Below, piece after piece: positions 56,495 through 64,000 of a stretch of DNA of 64,000 nucleotides. The position numbers and the translations under genes are program-made. The notes under the pieces are model-generated. The model was given only the letters and a program-made list of their open reading frames with translations. It was not told where the DNA came from and searched no databases. Numbering within the stretch: position 1 is the first letter of the stretch; each line of letters starts with the position of its first letter. Origin of the DNA: Schaedlerella glycyrrhizinilytica_A (GTDB lineage Bacteria > Bacillota > Clostridia > Lachnospirales > Lachnospiraceae); assembly GCF_042852765.1 (NCBI RefSeq), contig NZ_AP031414.1; one strand, 5' to 3'.

Positions 56495-59143
56495 ATGAAA
56501 AGTTGGGCAAAGAAGCCGTTCACAAAAGCGGCGCTTTCGGTAATTGCGGTTGGAATGAGCATCATCGTCTGCCTGAGCGGTGTGATGCTGATCTATAAGA
56601 TCAATGATTCCGAGGGAAAAGTTGTTGGCGTAGGAGAAAGTTCTTACGAGGAATCAGGAGCGTTTGAGCAGCGAATGGGGGACGCGTCCCGGAATGTGCT
56701 GGAGCGGATCCGGGTAAAAGAACAGTTGGAGGCAGATGGGAAATACGATCCGAACCGTCTCGTGGACGTGATCGCATATGATAAGGATGGTAAGATCAGC
56801 GGCAAAAATGAATCCGGTCTGGCATACCGTCTGTCAGATATTGCGGAATGGGGCATGAAATATAATCAGTCGGATCTGAGTGCTGAAAATGTAGTGGTGT
56901 GTGAGAAAACGGATGGAACGTATCACTATTATTATATGGATGAATTTAAGAATCTGCTGAAAAATAATGGATTAAAGCCGGTGTTTCCGAATATAGAATC
57001 CGGTGCGGCGGAAGATCCGTTTGCAGGATACGGGGATCCGGAAAGTGAAACGATCCAGTCTGTTCTGGGGGTTCTTCAAGAGGGATACGATCTGGAAGAC
57101 ACATTTGGAATGGCATATGCAGGGGCAAAGCTGACGGATAAAGAGGGGAAATTACTGTATACAGATTTCTGGGCATTTACAGATGTGATTCAGGAGACCG
57201 CAGCGCCGGACGGCGCAGAGAATCTACTTCAGGTTGTCAATGACACTCCGGAATTGAACGGGAAATTATCGGAAGTCTATGCGGCGGTGACAAATACGAT
57301 TTCCAATCTGGCAGTCAGTGTAGATATATACGAGACCGGAGGGGATATATGGACGGAGGGAAACACGAACTTTACGTATTTGATCGCAGACCGCTCCGCA
57401 AAAAAAGTATATACGAACAACAGTGAATATACAGATTTTACAAAGCTGGAAGAAAATATAGAAGCATTAAAAAATGCGGATCACAGCAAGTATGTGATCG
57501 TGAAACCGAAACTGGGAGATTTTGAAAGCAATCTGGACGTTTCCGCGTCGGAGTGGAAGAATATCGTTCAGGCACAGGAGATTTTCGGAGAAGATTTCGT
57601 GTTTATGGCAGCAGTCGATACTTCTTATCCGATTCAGGATGTATTTTATGACGGTGCGAAAGCGTATGCAACATATGCGCCATATGCGAAAATCGCAGGG
57701 ATCAGTTTTATACTCAGCGCGCTTGTTCTCCTGATTGCCTTGATCTGGCTCGGAGTCGTTGCGGGAAGACGGGCGGATGATAAGGAACTGCATTTGAATG
57801 CATTCGACCGGTGGAAGACGGAGATCGGGGCTGCGGCTGTGATCGTACCATGGATTTTCCTGATGTTTGCGATCGGTTCAAATTGGTCGGGGTTCGGATA
57901 TCAGGCAGTCAGCTATTATGATACAGACTTTGAATACGCATGGCATTACGGCAACATGTATTATACATTTTCACTGACGGCGGCGGATGTGGCAGTGATC
58001 TCTTTCTTTGCAACGTTTACGATGATCCTGTTCTTGATCGGATATTTAAGTCTTGTACGGCGGATCAAAGGAAAGACGCTTTGGAAGAACAGCCTGCTGA
58101 GATGGATTTTAAATGTGGCAGTTAAGGGATGGACTTTATTCTGGGAGAATCGGAATATCACAGTGAAAGTGATTCTCCTGCTGATCGGATTTGTAGGAGT
58201 CCATTGGCTGATGGCGATTTTCGGAAGCGCATTTTTGATCCTCGCATTTGCAGTGGATGTGGCGGCTGCGGTCTTTCTGATCAAATGGGCGGTTGAAAAA
58301 GACCGGATCAAAAAAGGAATCCAGAAGATCGCATCCGGTGATCTGGAATACCAGATCCCATGTGAAAAAATGAGCAGCGAAAACAGACAGATGGCAGAAC
58401 TGGTCAACAATATCGGAAATGGACTGAACCGTGCGGTGGAAGCCGGAATCAAGAGCGAGCGCCTGAAAACAGATTTGATCACAAATGTTTCCCATGATAT
58501 TAAGACGCCGCTGACTTCGATCATCAACTATGTAGATCTGCTGAAACGGGAAAACTTTGATGATCCGAAGATCCAGGGGTATCTGGAGATACTGGAGGCA
58601 AAATCACAGCGTCTGAAAACATTGACGGAAGATGTTGTGGAGGCGTCGAAAGTCAGCAGCGGAAATATTACGCTTGAGATGATGGACGTCAATCTGGTGG
58701 AGATGACCAATCAGACGATCGGTGAATTTTCAGAGAAGATGGAGGCGAAGAAACTGACAGTCGTGGCAGCGCTTCCGGAAGAACCGGCGATCATCCATGT
58801 GGATGGAAGAAGAATGTGGCGTGTATTGGAAAATATTTTCAACAACGCCGCCAAATATGCGATGCCGGGAACGCGGATTTATGTGGATCTGAAAGTCAAA
58901 GAAGCGGAAGAGGGAAAGAAGACCGTCTTGTTTTCCATGAAAAACATGTCGGAGAATCCGCTGAATATCAATGCGGATGAGCTGACGGAGCGGTTTATCC
59001 GCGGAGACATTTCCAGAAGTACCGAGGGCAGCGGGCTCGGATTATCGATCGCAAAGAATCTGACGGAGATGCAGGGCGGTACATTTACCGTGTATGTAGA
59101 TGGAGATCTGTTTAAGGTGATGATCGAATTTCCGGCGAGATGA
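56495..59143 (+). CDS. large multi-pass sensor histidine kinase
   Basis: An 882-residue kinase. An N-terminal helix (ALSVIAVGMSIIVCLSGVML) leads to an extracellular domain of about 350 residues. Several membrane helices follow between about residues 405 and 600, then a HAMP-like linker, a HisKA box (His667 in LITNVSHDIKTPLTS) and an HATPase domain (VLENIFNNAAKYAM and GSGLGLSIAKNL). The large external domain suggests a cell-envelope or ligand signal. It pairs with the OmpR-type regulator upstream. The signal is unknown. AAAGGAG precedes ATG 56495. Confidence 0.93.
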   Translation: MKSWAKKPFTKAALSVIAVGMSIIVCLSGVMLIYKINDSEGKVVGVGESSYEESGAFEQRMGDASRNVLERIRVKEQLEADGKYDPNRLVDVIAYDKDGKISGKNESGLAYRLSDIAEWGMKYNQSDLSAENVVVCEKTDGTYHYYYMDEFKNLLKNNGLKPVFPNIESGAAEDPFAGYGDPESETIQSVLGVLQEGYDLEDTFGMAYAGAKLTDKEGKLLYTDFWAFTDVIQETAAPDGAENLLQVVNDTPELNGKLSEVYAAVTNTISNLAVSVDIYETGGDIWTEGNTNFTYLIADRSAKKVYTNNSEYTDFTKLEENIEALKNADHSKYVIVKPKLGDFESNLDVSASEWKNIVQAQEIFGEDFVFMAAVDTSYPIQDVFYDGAKAYATYAPYAKIAGISFILSALVLLIALIWLGVVAGRRADDKELHLNAFDRWKTEIGAAAVIVPWIFLMFAIGSNWSGFGYQAVSYYDTDFEYAWHYGNMYYTFSLTAADVAVISFFATFTMILFLIGYLSLVRRIKGKTLWKNSLLRWILNVAVKGWTLFWENRNITVKVILLLIGFVGVHWLMAIFGSAFLILAFAVDVAAAVFLIKWAVEKDRIKKGIQKIASGDLEYQIPCEKMSSENRQMAELVNNIGNGLNRAVEAGIKSERLKTDLITNVSHDIKTPLTSIINYVDLLKRENFDDPKIQGYLEILEAKSQRLKTLTEDVVEASKVSSGNITLEMMDVNLVEMTNQTIGEFSEKMEAKKLTVVAALPEEPAIIHVDGRRMWRVLENIFNNAAKYAMPGTRIYVDLKVKEAEEGKKTVLFSMKNMSENPLNINADELTERFIRGDISRSTEGSGLGLSIAKNLTEMQGGTFTVYVDGDLFKVMIEFPAR

Positions 59144-59207
59144 TCTTTCATAAATGGGCAGCGCAGGATCAGGAAATGTAAAACAGGATTTTGCACGAAC
59201 AATAAAA

Positions 59208-59253
59208 GAAACGGCAGAGAGACGGAAAGAAAATCCGGTCTTTTTGCCGTTTC
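59208..59253 (+). terminator. possible terminator after the kinase gene
   Basis: GAAACGGCA (59208-59216) pairs with TGCCGTTTC (59245-59253), with a second inner stem of GACGGA and TCCGGTC. There is no clear T run, so termination is uncertain. Confidence 0.4.
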
Positions 59254-59309
59254 CTGTTTACATAGAAAGTTTTAAATTGTATGAAAACTTTGAATTGTGT
59301 GCAGATTTT

Positions 59310-60173
59310 TTATTTTGTCAGGATCTCGATGCCGTTTTCCGTGACGAGAACCATATATTCGATCTGGGCGGAAAGTCCGTCGTCCATGGTATAAACGGTC
59401 CATCCGTTGTCTTCGTCAACAAAGAAGTCCGGCGAGCCCTCGTTGATCATCGGCTCGATCGTGAACATCATACCCGGAACAAGAAGCATCTCGCTTCCTT
59501 TCGGTGTGACATAGCTGACGAACGGATCCTCATGAAATTCCAGTCCGATCCCGTGTCCGCCGATGTCTTCCACGACAGAGTAGCCGTTCGCCTGTGCGTG
59601 GCTGTTGATCGCATAAGCGATATCGCCTAAATGTCCCCACGGTTTGGCTGCGGCCAGTCCGCGCGCGACACATTCTTCGGTGACTTTGACGATCCGTTTG
59701 GCACGATCGGAAATATTTCCCATCGTAAACATACGGGAGGCATCGGAGAAATAACCATCTAAGATCGTAGATACATCGACATTGATGATATCTCCCTCTT
59801 TTAAAATAATATCTTTATCCGGGATCCCATGGCAGACCTCATTGTTGAGAGAGGTGCACACACTTTTCGGGAAGCCCTCGTAATTAAGCGGCGCCGGGAT
59901 TCCGCCGTGCTTTGTTGTAAAATCGTAAACGATCTGATCGATCTCTGCGGTGCTCATCCCGATACAGATCTTTTCGGCTACTGCGTCCAACACTGCGGTG
60001 TTGAGCGCGGCGCTCTCCTTGATTTTTTCAATTTGATGCGGTGTTTTTAACAGGCTGCGCGTCGGTACGATCTCGCCGCGGTCTGCGTGAATGCGCATTT
60101 GTTCCTCGACCGGCATATGGCATTTCTTATATTTCTTTCCACTTCCGCACCAGCATGGTGCATTTCGTTCCAT
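59310..60173 (-). CDS. map: methionine aminopeptidase with N-terminal SEC-C zinc motif
   Basis: A 287-residue type I enzyme that removes the initiator methionine from new proteins. The five metal ligands are present: Asp in INVDVSTI, Asp in GYFSDASRMF, His in GGHGIGLEFHE, Glu in FTIEPM and Glu in QIEYMV. The first 20 residues (RNAPCWCGSGKKYKKCH) are a SEC-C zinc motif, an extension found in some Firmicutes enzymes. ATG complement at 60171-60173 has AAGGAGATG upstream. It is separate from the rpl operon where map often lies. Confidence 0.95.
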   Translation of the reverse strand: MERNAPCWCGSGKKYKKCHMPVEEQMRIHADRGEIVPTRSLLKTPHQIEKIKESAALNTAVLDAVAEKICIGMSTAEIDQIVYDFTTKHGGIPAPLNYEGFPKSVCTSLNNEVCHGIPDKDIILKEGDIINVDVSTILDGYFSDASRMFTMGNISDRAKRIVKVTEECVARGLAAAKPWGHLGDIAYAINSHAQANGYSVVEDIGGHGIGLEFHEDPFVSYVTPKGSEMLLVPGMMFTIEPMINEGSPDFFVDEDNGWTVYTMDDGLSAQIEYMVLVTENGIEILTK

Positions 60174-60231
60174 AATAAAACATCTCCTTTTTATCATTCC
60201 AAATCAATTTAAGCACGTTACTTTCAGAATG

Positions 60232-61470
60232 TCAACGTTCAATCTCGTGAATCAGAAGACCGCTGCGCAGTTTTGGCTCAAACCATGTGGATTTTGGCGG
60301 CATTAAGCGTCCGGCGTCTGCTACGGACAGCAGTTCCTCCATGGAAGTCGGATACATGGCAAATGCGATGCGGTCGGGAGTGTCGGCTAACCGGACAAGT
60401 TCGTCGGTTCCGCGGATCCCGCCTACAAAATGGATCCGGCCGTCTGTTTTTGGATCCCGGATCCCAAGCAGCGGGGCGAGGACGTGATCCTGTAAAACGG
60501 ATACATCCAGATCTGCCACGGGATCTCCGGTAAAAATCCGGGAATGGATCTTGAGGGAATACCAGCTGTTATTTCCATACAGAGCCAGCTCGCCTTTACA
60601 GAGCGGATGGCGGAATGTGCCTGTTTTTTCGATTAGAAACGTATCTTTTAGTTTTTCCAAAAGCGTGTCAAATGTATAACCGTTTAAACCGTCGACGACC
60701 CGGTTGTAGTCGTAAATACATAATTCATCAGCCGGAAACAGAACGGAGAGAAAATAATTAAATTCTTCCGTACTGTCGTAACCGGGATGCTCGGCGCGTC
60801 GTTTTAATCCGACTTTTACCGCCGAAGCTGCCCGGTGGTGACCGTCCGCGATATAAATATGTTCAATTCCAGAAAAAATCTTGCGGATCGTTTCAATCCG
60901 ATCCGGCTGATCGATCTTCCAGAGCTGGTGACGGACTCCGTCTTCGGAGACAAAGTCATAAAGCGGGGCGGATTCTCGGATCGTCCGGATGATCTCGGAA
61001 AGCTGTTTTTCCGGGCGGTATGCAAGAAAAATAGGACCGGTCTGGGCACTTGTGACGTCCACATGACGGATGCGGTCTAATTCCTTTTCTTCTCTTGTAT
61101 TCTCATGTTTTCGGATGACATTGTTCAGGTAATCGTCGATGGAGGCACAGCCTACGATGCCGTTCTGTGTTCGACCGTTCATCGTCAGGGCATAGAGATA
61201 AAAGCATGCGGAATCCTCGCGGATAAAAGCTCCGTCTCCGATCATTTCCTGCAAAGTGTCCCGCGCCCGTGCATAGACTTCCGGGGCGTAGAGGTCGGTT
61301 GTGTCCGGAAACTGGGTTTCGGCGCGGTCGATCTTCAGAAAAGACATCGGGTTGTCTGCGACGATCTTTTTTGCCTCCGCGCGGTTATATACGTCATAGG
61401 GGAGCGCGGCGATCGAAGCTGCATAAGCTTCTGCCGGGCGCAGCCCGTGGAAAGGCTGGATCATAGCCAT
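60232..61470 (-). CDS. DUF1015-family protein
   Basis: A 412-residue protein of the DUF1015 family, whose function is not firmly known. Family stretches include ALPYDVYN near the N-terminus, the ENTREEKELDRIRHVD segment, and IADGHHRAASAVKVG, a DGHHR motif like that of ParB-fold kinases such as SerK. Start chosen at the ATG complement 61468-61470 with AAGGAGG upstream. It is followed within 60 bp by map on the same strand. Copy D of the dispersed repeat lies upstream of the gene. Confidence 0.85.
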   Translation of the reverse strand: MAMIQPFHGLRPAEAYAASIAALPYDVYNRAEAKKIVADNPMSFLKIDRAETQFPDTTDLYAPEVYARARDTLQEMIGDGAFIREDSACFYLYALTMNGRTQNGIVGCASIDDYLNNVIRKHENTREEKELDRIRHVDVTSAQTGPIFLAYRPEKQLSEIIRTIRESAPLYDFVSEDGVRHQLWKIDQPDRIETIRKIFSGIEHIYIADGHHRAASAVKVGLKRRAEHPGYDSTEEFNYFLSVLFPADELCIYDYNRVVDGLNGYTFDTLLEKLKDTFLIEKTGTFRHPLCKGELALYGNNSWYSLKIHSRIFTGDPVADLDVSVLQDHVLAPLLGIRDPKTDGRIHFVGGIRGTDELVRLADTPDRIAFAMYPTSMEELLSVADAGRLMPPKSTWFEPKLRSGLLIHEIER

Positions 61471-61520
61471 GGGTGAAAAACCTCCTTGCGATTTTGATAA
61501 GTGTCGGAAAATAAATAGTT

Positions 61521-61556
61521 CTGCTACTGTTTTTTCCTTGTACACTGATGCTAACA
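61521..61556. repeat. dispersed palindromic element, partial copy D (reverse orientation)
   Basis: CCTTGTACACTGATGCTAAC (61537-61556) matches the arm of copies B and C read on the other strand, with TGTTTT before it as in copy C. The second arm is missing, so it is a half element. Confidence 0.65.
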
Positions 61557-61598
61557 TAAAACAAAGCATTTGGCGAGGGCATTGTGAGGAAAGAAAAA

Positions 61599-61670
61599 TG
61601 TAAGAGATTACATTTTATGTGTTGACTTTTTAAAAATCCAAAAGTAAAATATAAAATGTAAGCGGTTACA
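61599..61670 (+). promoter_or_regulatory. uxaC promoter with two palindromic operators
   Basis: Promoter TTGACT (61622-61627), 17-bp spacer, TAAAAT (61645-61650). Palindromes TGTAAGAGATTACA (61599-61612) and TGTAAGCGGTTACA (61657-61670) flank it, centres 58 bp apart. The downstream site covers the transcription start. The pattern suits a LacI-family repressor of hexuronate genes; no such regulator is in the window. Confidence 0.85.
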
Positions 61671-61704
61671 TTTTCGGGAAAGAAAAGGAAAGAAGGTCGA
61701 GAAA

Positions 61705-63120
61705 ATGAAAAAATTTATGGATGAAGACTTTTTGCTGAGCACACAGATAGCGCAGAAATTGTATCATGAACATGCCGAGAAAACGCCGATTCTGGATTAC
61801 CATTGTCATATCAATCCGGAAGAGATCGCAAAAGACCGTCAGTTTGAGAATATCACGCAGGTATGGCTTGGCGGCGATCACTATAAGTGGCGTCAGATGC
61901 GTTCCAACGGTGTAGATGAAAAATATATTACAGGTGACGCGCCGGATCGTGAAAAATTTCAGAAATGGGCGGAGACCTTGGAGAAAGCGATCGGAAATCC
62001 GCTCTATCATTGGAGTCATCTGGAACTGAAACGGTATTTCGGATACGACGGATGCCTGAACGGAGAAACCGCGGAGGAAGTGTGGAATCTGTGTAATGAA
62101 AAACTGAAAACACCGGAGATGAGCGTGCGGAATTTGATCCGTCAGTCAGGCGTTACGTTGCTGTGTACGACGGATGATCCGGCAGATTCTCTGGAGTGGC
62201 ACAAAGTGATCGCAGAGGATGACAGTTTTGAAGTGCAGGTACTTCCGGCATGGCGTCCGGACAAGGCGATGAATATCGAGAAAACGGATTACGCCGATTA
62301 CCTGAAAAAGCTTGGAACTGCGGCGGAAATAGAAATTCATACGTTTGCCGACCTGAAAGCGGCGCTGAAAAAGCGGATGGCATTTTCTGACAGTATGGGA
62401 TGCCGCGCTTCCGATCACGCGCTGGAATATGTGATGTATGCGCCGGCTTCCGATGAAGAGGTGGAAACGATCTTTGCAAAACGTCTCGGAGGAGAAATGC
62501 TGACGAAAACAGAAGAACTGAAATTCAAGACCGCATTTATGCTGTTTGTCGGAAAAGAATATGCGCGTCTCGGATGGGCAATGCAGCTTCATTACGGATG
62601 TAAGCGTGATAACAATGTATTCCGTTATGAACAGCTTGGACCGGATACCGGATATGACTGCATCGATAATTATGCGCCGTCCGGACAGATGGCAGATTTC
62701 CTGAATGCATTGAATGCAAGTGACGAACTTCCGAAGACGATCATTTACAGTCTGAACCCGAATGACAATGCGGCGATCGGAACGATCCTCGGATGTTTTC
62801 AGGATTCCGGTGCGATCGGAAAGATCCAGCAGGGATCGGCATGGTGGTTCAACGATCACAAAACGGGAATGATCGAGCAGATGACATCTCTTGCGAATCT
62901 GGGACTGCTTGGCAACTTTATCGGGATGCTGACAGATTCAAGAAGCTTTCTCTCTTACACAAGACATGAGTATTTTCGCCGTATCCTCTGCGAACTGATT
63001 GGCGGATGGGTTGAGAACGGGGAATATCCGGCGGATATGAAAGTGCTTGGAAAGATGGTGGAAGATATTTCTTATAATAACGCGGTGCGGTATTTCGGAT
63101 TTGATCTTGAGACAAAATAA
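61705..63120 (+). CDS. uxaC: glucuronate isomerase
   Basis: UxaC converts D-glucuronate to D-fructuronate (and D-galacturonate to D-tagaturonate), the first step of hexuronate use. The 471-residue amidohydrolase-superfamily protein has the metal-binding start LDYHCHINPEEI, CTTDDPADSLEWH, LQLHYGCKRDNN split around MQLHYGCKR, and AWWFNDHKTGMIEQM. GAAGG precedes ATG 61705. It is controlled by a double operator and converges with a uxaB-type reductase, forming a hexuronate catabolic locus. Confidence 0.96.
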   Translation: MKKFMDEDFLLSTQIAQKLYHEHAEKTPILDYHCHINPEEIAKDRQFENITQVWLGGDHYKWRQMRSNGVDEKYITGDAPDREKFQKWAETLEKAIGNPLYHWSHLELKRYFGYDGCLNGETAEEVWNLCNEKLKTPEMSVRNLIRQSGVTLLCTTDDPADSLEWHKVIAEDDSFEVQVLPAWRPDKAMNIEKTDYADYLKKLGTAAEIEIHTFADLKAALKKRMAFSDSMGCRASDHALEYVMYAPASDEEVETIFAKRLGGEMLTKTEELKFKTAFMLFVGKEYARLGWAMQLHYGCKRDNNVFRYEQLGPDTGYDCIDNYAPSGQMADFLNALNASDELPKTIIYSLNPNDNAAIGTILGCFQDSGAIGKIQQGSAWWFNDHKTGMIEQMTSLANLGLLGNFIGMLTDSRSFLSYTRHEYFRRILCELIGGWVENGEYPADMKVLGKMVEDISYNNAVRYFGFDLETK

Positions 63121-63129
63121 CATAGAAAA

Positions 63130-63167
63130 GGGCATCGCAATCATCTGATTTAATGATTGCGATGCCC
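63130..63167. terminator. terminator between uxaC and the convergent reductase gene
   Basis: GGGCATCGCAATCAT (63130-63144) and ATGATTGCGATGCCC (63153-63167) form a perfect 15-bp stem. On the minus strand it is followed by TTTTCT, so it mainly terminates the reductase gene and may also stop uxaC transcripts. Confidence 0.8.
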
Positions 63168-63206
63168 CATGTTGTTATCCGGTATATCCGGCAGTTATGC
63201 ATAGAT

Positions 63207-64000
63207 TTATGCCAGACATGCTTTCATCACTTCATAAGTTCCGTTTTCTTCGATCGCTTTTAATGTTTGTGCAACGCTTTCTTCAAATCCCGGGAGTTTG
63301 CTTAAATCTTCGCCCCAGAAATCTGTGTTTGTGCAGACCGCATGTGTCAGGGACACGGCATCGTCCTGTTTGTGTGCGTTGAAAAATTCCAGTACCGCGC
63401 GGTCATCGTTGATGATGTATTCGTCATTTCCGCGAACAGCGTGGAAACCGTCTTCTTTCAATTCCTGTCCTCTGTAAAATGCCAGATAGAACGCAAAAGA
63501 AGCTGTGATACATTTCGGCAGTGTTCCTGTTTTTTCAAGGTAACCTTTCAGCGACGGCATAACGCGGGCTTTCCACTTTGATGTAGAATTCAGTGAAATG
63601 GAAAGCAGCGCGTGGTCGATGAACGGGTTTTTGAACCGTTCCGTCACGGAAGCCGCAAATTCTTCCAGCTCTTCTTTCGGTAATGTAAGTGTCGGGATGA
63701 TTTCGTCGTAAATGGTTTTGTTCATAAAGCCGCAGATCACTTCATCGTTCATACAGTCGCGGACGATATCCTGCCCCGCCAGATAAGCGCCCAGCACGAA
63801 AGAAGTGTGCGCGCCGTTCAAGATGCGGACTTTTCGTTGTTTGTATGGTTTGTGGTCGTCTGTGATCAGCACCGGAAGTCCGGCTTTTTCAAACGGCAGT
63901 TCTTCTTTCAGTGATTTCGGTCCCTCGATGACCCAGAATCCGAAAATCTCTCCGGTATCGATCAGGTTGTCGATGTAGCCGTTTTCTTCGTTGATGGAAT
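63207..64000 (-). CDS. uxaB: tagaturonate/fructuronate reductase (mannitol dehydrogenase family), partial
   Basis: The C-terminal part of a polyol or hexuronate dehydrogenase; the N-terminus with the NAD site lies beyond the window. The frame stays open to the edge (GEIFGFWVIEGPK upstream of LITDDHKPYKQRKVRILNGAH), so the internal GTG is not the start. The KVRILNGAHTSFVL and HALLSISLNSTSKWKARVMP segments contain the catalytic Lys/Asn/His region of the family. Its position opposite uxaC supports tagaturonate reductase (UxaB). Fructuronate reductase is the alternative. Confidence 0.88.
   Translation of the reverse strand, partial: SINEENGYIDNLIDTGEIFGFWVIEGPKSLKEELPFEKAGLPVLITDDHKPYKQRKVRILNGAHTSFVLGAYLAGQDIVRDCMNDEVICGFMNKTIYDEIIPTLTLPKEELEEFAASVTERFKNPFIDHALLSISLNSTSKWKARVMPSLKGYLEKTGTLPKCITASFAFYLAFYRGQELKEDGFHAVRGNDEYIINDDRAVLEFFNAHKQDDAVSLTHAVCTNTDFWGEDLSKLPGFEESVAQTLKAIEENGTYEVMKACLA

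Overview
The window begins at a chromosomal replication origin. dnaA, a DnaA-box and AT-rich spacer, dnaN, an S4-domain gene, recF, gyrB and gyrA run in the standard Firmicutes order. The 16S rRNA text, the class I Fe-S fumarase, the spore-maturation genes spmA and spmB, the AGGAGG ribosome binding sites and a B. subtilis-like block (yaaO-type decarboxylase, nucleotide kinase, holB, ricT, trmN6, rsmI) point to an anaerobic, spore-forming member of the Clostridia, most likely Lachnospiraceae. I cannot name the species from sequence alone.

Layout. 0-11.2 kb: replication initiation and gyrase, then a two-subunit fumarase and a PlsC-type acyltransferase. 11.2-14.5 kb: an unrecognised gene, a small MerR-type protein and an IS30-like insertion sequence flanked by a 13-bp direct repeat. 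14.5-20.9 kb: tRNA-Ser, then an rRNA operon in the unusual order 16S-5S-23S and seven tRNAs (Asp, Val, Tyr, Thr, fMet, Phe, Lys), none with an encoded CCA. 20.9-29.2 kb: a MATE transporter damaged at its 5' end, a TPP riboswitch with thiT, then the decarboxylase/kinase/holB/ricT/trmN6/rsmI block. 29.2-34.2 kb: an ABC ATPase with degenerate motifs, an inositol-phosphatase-like protein, and spmB and spmA separated by a DUF885-type metallopeptidase gene. 34.2-41.3 kb: a YesM-type two-component pair, an NCS1 permease, a dihydropyrimidinase and a BMP-type binding protein, together looking like a pyrimidine/hydantoin module. 41.3-45.4 kb: a cell-wall-repeat protein and a Ca2+-type P-ATPase.

45.4-52.5 kb is the most interesting region. 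A compact five-gene operon carries jetA (DUF5716-like), jetB (DUF4194-like) and jetC (SMC/MukB-like), the core of a Wadjet/MksBEF complex. It continues directly into a YfcE-type phosphodiesterase and a NYN-nuclease protein with two LOTUS-like domains. The JetD nuclease normally encoded with jetABC is absent from this locus. The arrangement suggests either a Wadjet variant with another effector or a condensin-like system that has lost its nuclease.

52.5-64 kb: a MerR/GNAT divergent pair separated by a 14-bp tandem repeat, a GH25-LysM lysozyme, an OmpR-type two-component system, methionine aminopeptidase with a SEC-C zinc motif, a DUF1015 protein, and uxaC under a double palindromic operator, convergent with a partial uxaB-type reductase. 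A dispersed palindromic element with core GTCAGTGTACAAG recurs in four gaps between 36.9 and 61.6 kb.
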